Shown here: piece after piece, positions 7,430 to 16,977 of the stretch
How positions within the stretch are numbered: the first letter of the stretch is position 1
Layout of the letters: each line of letters starts with the position of its first letter
Source of the DNA: an uncultured Bacilli bacterium
GTDB taxonomy: Bacteria; Bacillota_I; Bacilli_A; RF39; UBA660
Direction of reading: 5' to 3'
DNA: 64,000 bases
Assembly (NCBI GenBank): GCA_934155645.1
Contig: CAKPHC010000001.1
Coordinates: 252,999-316,998, forward strand
Position numbers and translations under genes: made by a program
Notes under the pieces: model-generated
Told to the model about the DNA's origin: nothing
Seen by the model: the letters and a program-made list of their open reading frames with translations, nothing else
Database searches by the model: none

Positions 7430-9424
7430 TTAACTTCTTTGAATTGAGTTTATCAAAATCTGTTTCAATTTATCATTATCACTATCTTTATCTTTTAAAT
7501 ACTCCATTGAATCTTTCTTAGCCTGTACTAAAATCTTATAATCAGAACGTAAATTTGCTATTTTAAAACACATATCACCACTTTGCTTAGTACCAAACAA
7601 ATCTCCAGAACCACGTAGTTTAAAATCTTCTTCACTAATGACAAATCCGTCATGAGTATTCTTCATAATCTCTAATCTTTTCGTATCACTATCACTAATT
7701 AAAATACACTTAGATTCAATTTTATTTCTACCAACACGTCCTCTTAACTGATGTAGTGTTGATAATCCAAACCTATTAGCATCAAAAATAACAATCATAG
7801 TAGCATTAGGAACATCTACACCTACCTCGATAACAGTAGTACTTATTAAAATATTAATATCATTTTGTTTAAACTCACTCATTATAAGTTCTTTAGCTTC
7901 TGGTTTCATTTTTCCATGAACAATGTCAATTTTATACTTACTTCCAAAAGCAAGATTCATCTTATCTCTTAAATTAGTAACTGTTGTTAAATCAGTATTT
8001 TCACTTTCTTCAATTAAAGGTGCGATAACATATATCTGATGATTATTCTGAAGTTCATTATACATAAGTTCCAAAACTTCTTTCATTTCAGACTCTTTCT
8101 TTACATATGTCTTAACCGGTATTCTTCCTTTAGGCATTTCCTTAATAATAGAAACATCCATATCACCATAAATAGTTAAAGCATAAGTTCTAGGAATAGG
8201 TGTAGCACTCATATAAAGAACATCTAGTTTAACACCCTTATTCTTTAGATTAGCTCTTTGATTTACTCCAAATCTATGTTGCTCATCAGTAACAACTAAA
8301 CCTAGATTTGCATATTCAACTTCCTCTTGTATTAAAGCATGTGTCCCAATAATAATATCCACATTACCATTTTTTAAATCATCATATATTAACTTTTTAT
8401 CTTTTTTATTAACAGAACCTGTTAATAATTCTACCTTTACCCCAGTATCTTTTAAAAGTTCCTTTATATTATTATAATGTTGTGTTGCTAAAATCTCAGT
8501 TGGTGCCATTAAAGCACTTTGATAACCACATAAACTATTGTAGTACATTGCTAATATTGCAACAATTGTCTTACCAGAACCCACATCACCTTGAAGCAAT
8601 CTATTCATTCGCTTTGAACTATTCATATCATCTATTACTTCTTTTAAGGCGTTATTTTGGTCTTTAGTTAGTTCAAAAGGAAGACTCTTAATTAATTTCT
8701 CTACATCTTCATAATTGCCTTCTCTTTTAATACCTTCTTGATGTTTCTCATGGTCTAATTTTAAATAATTAATTTTAAACATAAATTGAAATAATTCCTC
8801 ATACTTCAACCTAATCGTTGCTTCCTTTAATTTTTCAAAACTAGGTGGATTATGGACAATATTAAGTGCAGTTTTTTTATTAGAAAAATTATACAAATCC
8901 ATATACTTTTTTGGAATATAATCAGTAATTTCATTACCATACTTTAAAAGTGCATTATTAATATAACTACTTAAACTTTTAATATTTAAACCACTAGTAG
9001 TATGGTATACAGCTTCAATTTTTTCTTCTTTAGAAAGACTACCAAATCTTATATCCGAAGCATTTAAAATATTCTTTTGTCTATCGTACTTACCAATTAC
9101 AATAACACTGGTACCTATACCTAAATTAGGCTTTAAAAAAGCACGATTAAATATTGAAACACCTACCACTCCATTTGGCATAGCAAGTCTAAAATTTAGT
9201 TTATTTACTCCTCCTCTAAATCTAACAACTAGAGGAATACTTTCTACTTTTCCATCTAAAATAACTCTGTCCTCATCAGTTACTGTCGATAAGTCACTTC
9301 TGCGTAAAACATCATATCTAAAAGGATAATGTTCTACTAAATCATCTACTGTAAATATATTCAATTTATTAAGTAAAGAGGTGGTTTTAGGCCCTATTCC
9401 TTTTAACTCATTTAAACTAATCAT
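7430..9424 (-). CDS. recG: ATP-dependent DNA helicase RecG
   Basis: 664 residues, normal for RecG. The N-terminal wedge/OB region (about 50-150) is followed by the two RecA-like helicase domains. Walker A GDVGSGKT is at 279-286, the DEQH box (TDEQHRFGV) near 382, and the motif V/VI region near 540-570 (LHQLRGRVGR). RecG remodels stalled replication forks and Holliday junctions. SD AAGGAAG lies upstream of the ATG. The gene is flanked by candidate small RNAs on both sides and is not in an obvious operon. Confidence 0.97.
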   Translation of the reverse strand: MISLNELKGIGPKTTSLLNKLNIFTVDDLVEHYPFRYDVLRRSDLSTVTDEDRVILDGKVESIPLVVRFRGGVNKLNFRLAMPNGVVGVSIFNRAFLKPNLGIGTSVIVIGKYDRQKNILNASDIRFGSLSKEEKIEAVYHTTSGLNIKSLSSYINNALLKYGNEITDYIPKKYMDLYNFSNKKTALNIVHNPPSFEKLKEATIRLKYEELFQFMFKINYLKLDHEKHQEGIKREGNYEDVEKLIKSLPFELTKDQNNALKEVIDDMNSSKRMNRLLQGDVGSGKTIVAILAMYYNSLCGYQSALMAPTEILATQHYNNIKELLKDTGVKVELLTGSVNKKDKKLIYDDLKNGNVDIIIGTHALIQEEVEYANLGLVVTDEQHRFGVNQRANLKNKGVKLDVLYMSATPIPRTYALTIYGDMDVSIIKEMPKGRIPVKTYVKKESEMKEVLELMYNELQNNHQIYVIAPLIEESENTDLTTVTNLRDKMNLAFGSKYKIDIVHGKMKPEAKELIMSEFKQNDINILISTTVIEVGVDVPNATMIVIFDANRFGLSTLHQLRGRVGRNKIESKCILISDSDTKRLEIMKNTHDGFVISEEDFKLRGSGDLFGTKQSGDMCFKIANLRSDYKILVQAKKDSMEYLKDKDSDNDKLKQILINSIQRS

Positions 9425-9511
9425 AGCACCACTTCCTTGGGAGCTATTATATCACAAAAAGGACATAAATTAAACTGTTTTTCCAATTATATAAGTTTTT
9501 TAAAAAAATGA

Positions 9512-9540
9512 TTGACAAACACACCTCTTTCGATTATTAT
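9512..9540 (+). promoter_or_regulatory. Strong sigma-A-type promoter for the small RNA
   Basis: Plus strand TTGACA (9512-9517), 17-nt spacer, TATTAT (9535-9540). It points away from recG into a gene-free stretch that ends at a terminator. Confidence 0.7.
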
Positions 9541-9546
9541 AGAAAT

Positions 9547-9650
9547 CACCAATTCGAAATTGGCGAATTGGTCGCTAGTATCACACTAGCCAACCCCTTT
9601 TTATTCTTTTTTATGAGGTTGTTCTCAGGGGGACAACCTCTATTTTTTTA
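9547..9650 (+). ncRNA. Candidate ~104-nt small RNA between recG and nifJ
   Basis: A transcript from the promoter at 9512-9540 would fold into three hairpins. These are ACCAATTCG/CGAATTGGT (9548-9572, perfect 9 bp), GCTAGT/ACTAGC (9574-9590) and GAGGTTGT/ACAACCTC (9615-9640), the last followed by TATTTTTTT as terminator. No start codon with an SD is present. Because it is convergent with nifJ and divergent from recG, it is not a leader of either gene. It does not resemble SRP RNA, 6S RNA or a T-box. Class unknown. Confidence 0.65.
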
Positions 9651-9658
9651 CACAAATT

Positions 9659-9711
9659 AAAACTGAGTTTAATGAAACTATCCCTAAAGATAATTCCATA
9701 ACTCAGTTTTT
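9659..9711. terminator. Terminator after nifJ
   Basis: Long hairpin AAAACTGAGTT ... AACTCAGTTTT, with the inner part also paired through some G-U pairs. T runs occur on both sides, so it can stop nifJ transcripts and anything reading from the small RNA. Confidence 0.75.
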
Positions 9712-12700
9712 TTATTTATTATTTTCACTTAATCCTTTATAAAACTCATATCTTTCCATAGCGTCTTTCATGTTTTCATTAAGTAGTTCATCTAGCTTTG
9801 CTGGATTAGTTCTACCAAGAGTTCGATATCTATTTTCTCCTAGTAAGAATTCTTTGTACTTATCAAAATCAGATTTACTATCTAAAAAGAATTTTTTATT
9901 ATCAGGATTATACCTAAAGATTGGGAAATAACCTGATTGAGTTGCTTTTTTCTCTTCATCTATGCTATTAGACATTCCTTTTAAAATTCCTTGTGCAATA
10001 CATGGAGCATATGCAATAACAATAGATGGTCCATTATAATTTTTAGCTTCTGTTAAAGCATTAATTGCTTGTTGCATATTAGCACCAAGAGAAATAGTTG
10101 CAACATATACATGTGGATAAGATAAAGCAATTCTAGCTAAATCTTTTTTAGCATTTTCTTTACCTCTACTTGCAAATTTAGCCACACTTCCTTTAGGACT
10201 AGATTTTGAAGCTTGACCTCCTGTATTTGAGTATACTTCCGTGTCAAGAACTAAAATATTAACATTTTCATGAGTAGATAAAACATGGTCTAAACCACCG
10301 AAACCGATATCATAAGCCCAGCCATCTCCACCTATTATCCAGAAAGACTTAGCTTTAATAAATTCCTTCATAGCTATTAAATCAAAGATTTTACTGTTTT
10401 CAACAACCTCATATAACAAACAACTAGATTGATAATCCATTCTTTTATAATAACTAGCATAAATTTCTTTATCGCGTTCAGGAATTAACGCCACATTTTT
10501 CTCAATTATACTTCTTATTTTATCTTTTCTTATATGGTCTGCAACAGCCATTCCCATACCGAATTCGGCGTTATCTTCAAACAAAGAACTAGCCCAAGGA
10601 ACATTATATGCAGTTCCTGGAACATTTCCTCCATAAATAGAGGAACATCCAGTTGCATTAGCAATTACTAATTCATTGCCAAACAATTGTGTTAACAATT
10701 TTAAATAAGGAGTTTCCCCACAGCCAGCACAAGCTCCCGGAAATTCAATTTTAGGGTTAACGAATTGACTTCCTTTTATAGTAGAAACATTTAAAGGTTT
10801 CTTTTCTTTTACTTCATTGAATAAATATTTATATTTTTCAATATTACTATTAGTTTTAGCTTCTTCAGTATTAACCATAGTAAGAGCCTTATTTCCTTTT
10901 TTACCAGGACATATATTACTGCACAATCCACATCCTGTACAATCTGAAATACTAATACCTACAGTATACTTTAAATCATCATTTATTGCAGAATCCAACA
11001 AGTCTTTTTTAACACCATTGGGTGCATTTTCAACCTCATCTTTGTTTAACAAGAAAGGCCTTATAACGGCATGTGGACATACCATTGAACACATATTACA
11101 CATAATACAATTATCTTTGTTATAACAAGGTACTCTTTCGCTAATATCTCTTTTTTCTAGTTTTGCCATACCACCTTCAAAGGTACCATCAGCATATTGT
11201 ATTAAGTCACTTACTTTTAACTTGTTTCCCTCTTTAGCCTCAATCATTTCAAAGATACTCTTAGCTTTGTTAATTTCTCTTTTTTCTTCTATTTCTGAAG
11301 TATTAACAAGTTCTAAACTTTCAAGCGCTCTGTTAATTGCTAAAACATTTTTAACAATTACATCTTCACCCTTATTAGTAAATAGCACCTTTAAAGATTC
11401 TTTTATCTTAGAAATAGCAAAAGCAAAAGGAATAATCATACTAATCTTAAATATAACTGTTTCAATAATTGTATTAATTTTACCTGATAATCCTACCTCA
11501 TCAGCAATCTTATTAGCATTAACAATATATAATTTAATATTTCTATTCTTAATAATATTTTTATCATGAGTACTGATAATATCTAAAACTTCTTCTTTTG
11601 ATTTATTGGTATTGAGTAAAAATATACCATTTTCCACAATATTATCTAACATATGCATCTTTTTTAAATAAATATCTTTAGTACAAACCACTAAATTAGG
11701 TTTTTCAACATAATAAGTTGCTCTAATTGGATTTTTATCGAATCTTAGATGAGAAATAGTTACTCCACCAGATTTTTTAGAATCATATTCAAAATAGCCT
11801 TGAACATAAACCTTCGCATTATCACCAGTAACTTTAATTAAATCCTTAGAAGCACTAACCATTCCATCTGATCCAAACCCATATATTAACATCTCATAAT
11901 CACATGGCTTAATATCAATTGCAACATCGTCTAAACTTAATTTTGTAACATCATCAACTATTCCTATAGTAAATCCATTAAAAGAATCTTCTCTATCAAG
12001 AAAATCATATACTGCTTTTATTTGATAAGGAGTAGTATTTTTGCTTGATAATCCATACCTACCACCAATTACTTTTATAGAAGAATCATATTTACTAATC
12101 ACATTTACAACGTCCAAATACAATGGTTCTGCACTACCAGATTCTTTAGTACGATCAAGTACTGCAATAGAATTAACTGTTTTAGGTAGCACTTTTAATA
12201 AATAATCAGCACTAAATGGACGATATAAATGGACTTCTATTAATCCAACTTTTTCACCATTAGATATCATTGTATCAATTGTTTGCTTAATAGTCTCACA
12301 AACAGATCCCATAGCTACAATAACCTTTGTAGCATCTTTAGCACCATAATAGTTAAAAGGTTTATAATCCTTACCCGTCAATTTATTAATTTTCTTCATA
12401 TAGCCATTTACTATATCCGGTAATTCATCGTAATACTTGTTTCTAGACTCCGTTATTTGAAAATATATATCATCATTTTGATTAGTACCTTTAGTAACAG
12501 CATTATTACTAATTGCTCTAGATTTAAACTCATCTAATTTCTTTTGATCTATTAACTTTTTTACCTCATCCATATCTAATAATTGAATTTTCTGTAATTC
12601 ATGGCTCGTTCTAAATCCATCAAAGAAGTTAACAAAAGGAACACTTCCCTTAATAGTCGATAAATAACTAACAGCCGTTAAATCATGTGCTTGTTGCACA

Positions 12701-13128
12701 GATGATGATGCAAGTATAGCAAATCCAGTCATACGTGTAGCATAAATATCTTGATGATCTCCAAAAATTGATAAAGCATGAGTTGATAAACTTCTAGCAG
12801 CAACATTTATAACGCATGGCAACAATTCACCTGCTATTTTATACATATTAGGAATCATTAATAAAAGTCCTTGGCTAGCAGTGTATGTAGTTGCTAAAGT
12901 ACCATTTAATAATGCACCATGAACAAGTCCTATAGCACCCGCTTCGCTTTGCATTTCTACAACTTTAACCGTATCACCAAAAAAGTTAGTTTTACCTTCA
13001 CTTGACCATTTATCAATATATTCTGCCATTGGAGAAGCTGGTGTAATAGGATAAATACCAGCTAACTCACTAAATTGATATGAAACATAACTACAAGCTT
13101 CATTACCATCCATAATTTTATATTTCAT
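9712..13128 (-). CDS. nifJ: Pyruvate:ferredoxin (flavodoxin) oxidoreductase
   Basis: 1138 residues from the ATG at 13128 (SD AAAGAGTG). The ATG at 13161 sits just after a TATAAT box and has no SD. Fused domain order is complete: the N-terminal pyrimidine-binding domain has YPITPASPMAEY. Then come the gamma and linker domains and an 8Fe ferredoxin domain with CIMCNMCSMVCP near residue 671 and CTGCGLCSNICP near 729. A C-terminal TPP domain has GDGWAYDIGFGGLDH near 940 and an SNTGGQASKSSP block. It converts pyruvate and CoA to acetyl-CoA and CO2, reducing ferredoxin. The enzyme is oxygen-sensitive and points to an anaerobe. It is monocistronic, with a terminator after the stop. Confidence 0.97.
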   Translation of the reverse strand: MKYKIMDGNEACSYVSYQFSELAGIYPITPASPMAEYIDKWSSEGKTNFFGDTVKVVEMQSEAGAIGLVHGALLNGTLATTYTASQGLLLMIPNMYKIAGELLPCVINVAARSLSTHALSIFGDHQDIYATRMTGFAILASSSVQQAHDLTAVSYLSTIKGSVPFVNFFDGFRTSHELQKIQLLDMDEVKKLIDQKKLDEFKSRAISNNAVTKGTNQNDDIYFQITESRNKYYDELPDIVNGYMKKINKLTGKDYKPFNYYGAKDATKVIVAMGSVCETIKQTIDTMISNGEKVGLIEVHLYRPFSADYLLKVLPKTVNSIAVLDRTKESGSAEPLYLDVVNVISKYDSSIKVIGGRYGLSSKNTTPYQIKAVYDFLDREDSFNGFTIGIVDDVTKLSLDDVAIDIKPCDYEMLIYGFGSDGMVSASKDLIKVTGDNAKVYVQGYFEYDSKKSGGVTISHLRFDKNPIRATYYVEKPNLVVCTKDIYLKKMHMLDNIVENGIFLLNTNKSKEEVLDIISTHDKNIIKNRNIKLYIVNANKIADEVGLSGKINTIIETVIFKISMIIPFAFAISKIKESLKVLFTNKGEDVIVKNVLAINRALESLELVNTSEIEEKREINKAKSIFEMIEAKEGNKLKVSDLIQYADGTFEGGMAKLEKRDISERVPCYNKDNCIMCNMCSMVCPHAVIRPFLLNKDEVENAPNGVKKDLLDSAINDDLKYTVGISISDCTGCGLCSNICPGKKGNKALTMVNTEEAKTNSNIEKYKYLFNEVKEKKPLNVSTIKGSQFVNPKIEFPGACAGCGETPYLKLLTQLFGNELVIANATGCSSIYGGNVPGTAYNVPWASSLFEDNAEFGMGMAVADHIRKDKIRSIIEKNVALIPERDKEIYASYYKRMDYQSSCLLYEVVENSKIFDLIAMKEFIKAKSFWIIGGDGWAYDIGFGGLDHVLSTHENVNILVLDTEVYSNTGGQASKSSPKGSVAKFASRGKENAKKDLARIALSYPHVYVATISLGANMQQAINALTEAKNYNGPSIVIAYAPCIAQGILKGMSNSIDEEKKATQSGYFPIFRYNPDNKKFFLDSKSDFDKYKEFLLGENRYRTLGRTNPAKLDELLNENMKDAMERYEFYKGLSENNK

Positions 13129-13187
13129 AATATCACTCTTTCTTATATTAACTATTAACATTATATAATAAAAACACCAAAAAATAT

Positions 13188-13213
13188 ATAAAAAGCGAGT
13201 ATTAAACTCGCTT
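13188..13213 (-). terminator. Terminator of the capA cluster
   Basis: AAGCGAGT (13193-13200) and ACTCGCTT (13206-13213) form a perfect 8-bp stem with a 5-nt loop. The minus-strand 3' side continues with TTTATA. Confidence 0.75.
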
Positions 13214-13218
13214 ATCCA

Positions 13219-14397
13219 TTATTTTCTTATAATTTCTCTTGAACCTTTAGTAGCAATATTCATAAATTGGTCATAATATCTTTGATATCCTGGCAAAATA
13301 GTATCATCTAATTTAGAGAAAGGATATAATTTAAATCCTGCTCCGTACGTGATACCTGCCTTTCTGGTATAAACCAATTGAGCAGCTGGTTCTTCTAAAG
13401 TTATTGTAACATTACCATCAGTAACAGTTTTTTTAATAGTTACAGATGCCATCAAACCAACTAATCTTTCTATACCTATCTGAGATGATATAAAGTTTCC
13501 TAATGAATATATAACCATAGTATTATCTATAAAATCTATTGGTTGAATAACATGAGGATGAGTACCAATTACAATATCAACGCCAAGAGATGCAAGATAT
13601 TTAGCAATGGTTTTTTCTTCTTGAACAGGAGTATGTGTATATTCAGCACCCCAATGCATTGCTACCATAACAACATCTACTTTATCACGAACACGTTCAA
13701 TATCAGCCTTTACCTTTTCTTCACTATACAAATCAAATAAGTAATCTTTCCCGTATGGAATTCTAAGTCCATTTGTTAATGTAGAGTATGAAAGCAAAGT
13801 ATATGTTATACCATTTTTTTCCATTATTCTAGGTGTCACTCTTGATTCTTCCGATTCATAAGATCCCGCTGCTATTACACCTTCTTGTTTTCCCCAATAA
13901 TTTATTGAGTTAATCAATCCTCTTTCACCATAGTCTAACGAATGGTTAGTAGCAAGACTAACAAGGTTAAATCCCATATTCATAAACGCATCCCCAACTT
14001 CTTGTGGAGAATTAAATAAAGGATAACTAGATAATCCCAAAGAAGTTCCTCCTAATATCGTTTCCTGATTATAATATTTTAAATCATACTGTTCTATAAT
14101 AGTTTTTACTTCAGTAAACATATTATTAAAATTATAAACACCGTTAGAATATGCATCTTTATAAACAGCACCATGAATTAGGGCATCACCTACCGCAATA
14201 AATGTAGCGCTTGTCTCATAATTATTTTTATCACTAGGAGAGTCATTATCAACTATATTAGGTTTCCTGTTTTTTTCTTCTTGTTCTGCCTTATAAAGTG
14301 AAATACCAAATAAAGTTCCCCCTGCAATAATAGATATAATTGCTAAAACTATTAAAACTATTGATATAATTCTTATAGTTTTTTTCTTTTTTTTCAC
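13219..14397 (-). CDS. CapA-family (poly-gamma-glutamate synthesis type) membrane-anchored protein
   Basis: 392 residues. A basic N-terminus and one membrane segment (about 8-32) place the rest outside. The PGA_cap calcineurin-like fold follows: FIAVGDALIHGAVY near 67-80, FNLVSLATNHSLDYGERG near 144-161, MVAMHWGAEYTHTP near 240 and IGTHPHVIQPI near 274-284. These carry the metal-binding Asp, Asn and His. Family members act in capsule or poly-gamma-glutamate export, but many homologues have unknown substrates. It is last in a three-gene unit with the glycosidase (14413) and DUF6273-like (15471) genes. A close paralogue lies at 26375. Confidence 0.87.
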   Translation of the reverse strand: MKKKKKTIRIISIVLIVLAIISIIAGGTLFGISLYKAEQEEKNRKPNIVDNDSPSDKNNYETSATFIAVGDALIHGAVYKDAYSNGVYNFNNMFTEVKTIIEQYDLKYYNQETILGGTSLGLSSYPLFNSPQEVGDAFMNMGFNLVSLATNHSLDYGERGLINSINYWGKQEGVIAAGSYESEESRVTPRIMEKNGITYTLLSYSTLTNGLRIPYGKDYLFDLYSEEKVKADIERVRDKVDVVMVAMHWGAEYTHTPVQEEKTIAKYLASLGVDIVIGTHPHVIQPIDFIDNTMVIYSLGNFISSQIGIERLVGLMASVTIKKTVTDGNVTITLEEPAAQLVYTRKAGITYGAGFKLYPFSKLDDTILPGYQRYYDQFMNIATKGSREIIRK

Positions 14398-14412
14398 TAT
14401 CTCACCACACTT

Positions 14413-15468
14413 CTATTTTAGAATTAATCCAAATCCACTTACTACTCTTCTTCCTCCAGTAACAACTTGTCCATAAATATTTTTTGGAGTATTAATAATT
14501 TTACCATTAATTGCTAGTTGTGCTGATGTACCACCATCTAAGTTGGCAGCATTATAAGCACCATATAGTTTTAAAGTCTCAATTACTTCCATCATGTTAG
14601 GTCCAGCAGCGTGAGTTCCCTCAGTAACTAAGAATAAAACTACACCATCTTTTCTTTGCGCAATAGCAACACGAGCAGCTCTTGAATATCCACCAACTGT
14701 CGCATTAACAAATTGTAATTCTTTACCATTTACAATTAAGAATGGTCCAAATTCTAAGGCATCACGCATTCCCATATCAATTGCTTCTTGACCAGTTGCA
14801 TAAGTTAATAACAATTTATTATCCTTATTAAATCCAATTAAGTTAGCTTTTCCGTCATTATCAGACCAAATGATTTTACTATCCTTAATTAGGTACCCCA
14901 TTGGTACATCACTACCCCAACCGTAGTCAACAAACATACCTCCATTGATACAAACAGTTCCACCCATTCTTTGGCACATATCTTTGATACGTTCTTGACC
15001 AGTACCACTTCCAAATGATTTAGAATGAATAAGTTGAACTTTAGATGGGTCATATATAGCAACTAAATGAGCATCATATTTTCCTACCTTAACTTTTAAG
15101 TATTTATAATCTTCATTACCAGGGTCTCTCGTTAATATTTGCTCATCATATTCATTGTCATAATCCTTTTTAGGACCAGTATCAATAACAATTTTATCCA
15201 AGTCAACCGCATCATTTATTGGAATATATGCACCTTGTGATAAAATATTTTGAATAGTTTCATCACTCCAAAATGTATATGCAATATATTGATGGGTTTT
15301 AGTACTCATCGCAGTGTTTATAATTAAGTTTCTAAATCCTGCATAAGGACCATATACCACAAAGAAACAACCAGCTACCAGAATATCTAATATAATAAAT
15401 AGGATAGTAGTCTTGCGTATTCTTCTAGGTTTCTTTTCTCTTTTTTGTTTTTTTTCTTTCTTTGCCAT
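14413..15468 (-). CDS. Phosphodiester glycosidase (NAGPA domain) membrane-anchored protein
   Basis: 351 residues. A very Lys/Arg-rich start and one membrane segment (about 21-42) are followed by an extracytoplasmic NAGPA-type domain. Conserved blocks visible are GGTVCINGGMFVDYGWG (about 169-185), YSRAARVAIAQRKDG and NLDGGTSAQLAING near 315-328. The family includes the enzyme that removes GlcNAc from phosphodiester-linked sugars, and bacterial members act on envelope glycopolymers. Its SD overlaps the stop codon of the upstream DUF6273-like gene (2-nt gap), so the two are translationally coupled. Confidence 0.87.
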   Translation of the reverse strand: MAKKEKKQKREKKPRRIRKTTILFIILDILVAGCFFVVYGPYAGFRNLIINTAMSTKTHQYIAYTFWSDETIQNILSQGAYIPINDAVDLDKIVIDTGPKKDYDNEYDEQILTRDPGNEDYKYLKVKVGKYDAHLVAIYDPSKVQLIHSKSFGSGTGQERIKDMCQRMGGTVCINGGMFVDYGWGSDVPMGYLIKDSKIIWSDNDGKANLIGFNKDNKLLLTYATGQEAIDMGMRDALEFGPFLIVNGKELQFVNATVGGYSRAARVAIAQRKDGVVLFLVTEGTHAAGPNMMEVIETLKLYGAYNAANLDGGTSAQLAINGKIINTPKNIYGQVVTGGRRVVSGFGLILK

Positions 15469-15470
15469 AA

Positions 15471-16877
15471 CTACACCTCTACCTTATATGGTTTATCTTT
15501 AGTTCCTTCGCCTTCAACTACTTTAGGAGTTTTAATAGAAATCACTGGTTTATATGGTCTAGAAATTCCAGGTTTAGAACTAATTAAGTCATTGCTATAA
15601 TAATAGATTCTTCCTTCTCTAGGAGATTTATTAGATACATAATAACCTTCTTGGTCATTATCAAATTTTAAATCTACTACACTAGGAATACCAACTTTAA
15701 CTGTAACTTTATCTTTATAAACGTTCTTATAACTCTTTTCATAAGTAGTAGTATAAACATCAAAATCTAAAAGTGCATCTTTATAAGATAATCCTTCATA
15801 AAATTTATTATTTAATAATTCCGCTAAAGAGTTTTTACTATCTGCCTTATAATCTAAAATACTTGTATCAAAGCGATAAGTACTTAATCCTTTGTTATAT
15901 AATCCTGCATATGCTAATTTCAAAACATCTTCATCTTTATCTACAACTACCCATGTATCTTCATCTATTGTTAAATAAGAACCAAATTTAATTGTCTTAT
16001 CATCTTTTTCAATTTTATAAGGATCATCTAATGAACCACTACCACCTAATAAGGCAACTGAATTCTTAATTGTAACAACTGGTTTTACAAAATATGTATT
16101 ATTAGCTTCTGAAGTTGAGATACTACTTCCATTAGCAATCCATACTTTATTATCACCTGAATAAGTACTTAACCACACCATATCTTCATCATGTGAAACA
16201 TATGTAGTTGAATCAACAACACTATTTAAATAATCATTAGCTTGTAATAATTTAACATAATAATCAGAGTTTTTATCATTACAACTAAATCCTTCTATCG
16301 TATCCATCTTATCGTTACAAATAGTTGATTTAACTAAATAATCAGTATTCAAATGTTTAACAAATACATCATTTAGATATTTGTTAATATCAGAATTAAC
16401 ATAATCACTTTTACCAAAGTTCCAAGCTAAAATATTAATATAATCATTTAAGATTATTTCTAATGAACCATCCACATTTGTTCTTACTACTCGCCATAAC
16501 ATATTACTATATTTAATATAATTATTAGAAGTAGCACCCTTAAAAACATAAACGCCATTTTCTCTATATAGGCCATCACCAGAAGACGCTATAGGAGTAT
16601 TATGTGTTAAAACATTTGAAATTAACTCAGCTGTTTGTCCGCCTTCTATTTTAGGATTATATATTTTATAATATTTTATCAATCTAGAACCATAAAAAAT
16701 ACAACAACCTATAATAAAAATCAAACTTGCCAAACAAAAAACAGTTTGTATAAGTCCTTTTTTTAATCGTCTTTTTTTACCAGTCTTCTTACCTTTTTTA
16801 CTTGTTTTTTTTCCGCTTTTTTCTTCTTTATCTATATTATCATCCAAATCTAAGATTTCGATATCTTCATCTTTCAT
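15471..16877 (-). CDS. Membrane-anchored protein with two DUF6273-like units
   Basis: 468 residues. A Lys-rich cytoplasmic start is followed by a membrane segment at about 48-66 and a large external part. The external part holds two similar modules. Each has a W-x-V core (MLWRVVRTNVDG; DTWVVVDKDED) and ends in the same type of tail, GGSGSLDDPYKIE near 280 and EGTKDKPYKVEV at the C-terminus. This pattern is typical of DUF6273-like proteins, whose function is unknown. It is first in the operon with the glycosidase and CapA genes, which suggests an envelope role. SD GGATGTGA precedes the ATG. Confidence 0.7.
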   Translation of the reverse strand: MKDEDIEILDLDDNIDKEEKSGKKTSKKGKKTGKKRRLKKGLIQTVFCLASLIFIIGCCIFYGSRLIKYYKIYNPKIEGGQTAELISNVLTHNTPIASSGDGLYRENGVYVFKGATSNNYIKYSNMLWRVVRTNVDGSLEIILNDYINILAWNFGKSDYVNSDINKYLNDVFVKHLNTDYLVKSTICNDKMDTIEGFSCNDKNSDYYVKLLQANDYLNSVVDSTTYVSHDEDMVWLSTYSGDNKVWIANGSSISTSEANNTYFVKPVVTIKNSVALLGGSGSLDDPYKIEKDDKTIKFGSYLTIDEDTWVVVDKDEDVLKLAYAGLYNKGLSTYRFDTSILDYKADSKNSLAELLNNKFYEGLSYKDALLDFDVYTTTYEKSYKNVYKDKVTVKVGIPSVVDLKFDNDQEGYYVSNKSPREGRIYYYSNDLISSKPGISRPYKPVISIKTPKVVEGEGTKDKPYKVEV

Positions 16878-16941
16878 TTAATCACATCCAATTCTATTAA
16901 ATTATAACAAAATTAGCTATATGTTTCAACCCAATTATTGA

Positions 16942-16971
16942 AGAAAAAAAATAACAGGAGTTAATCCTGTT
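16942..16971 (-). terminator. Terminator after the OapA-like gene
   Basis: AACAGGA (16953-16959) and TCCTGTT (16965-16971) form a perfect 7-bp stem with a 5-nt loop. On the minus strand ATTTTTTTT follows. Confidence 0.8.
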
Positions 16972-16977
16972 ACATTA

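Noticed and set aside
7318..7521. 67-codon plus-strand ORF antisense to the end of recG
   Set aside because: Overlaps recG and the hairpins of the small RNA; low complexity and no SD.
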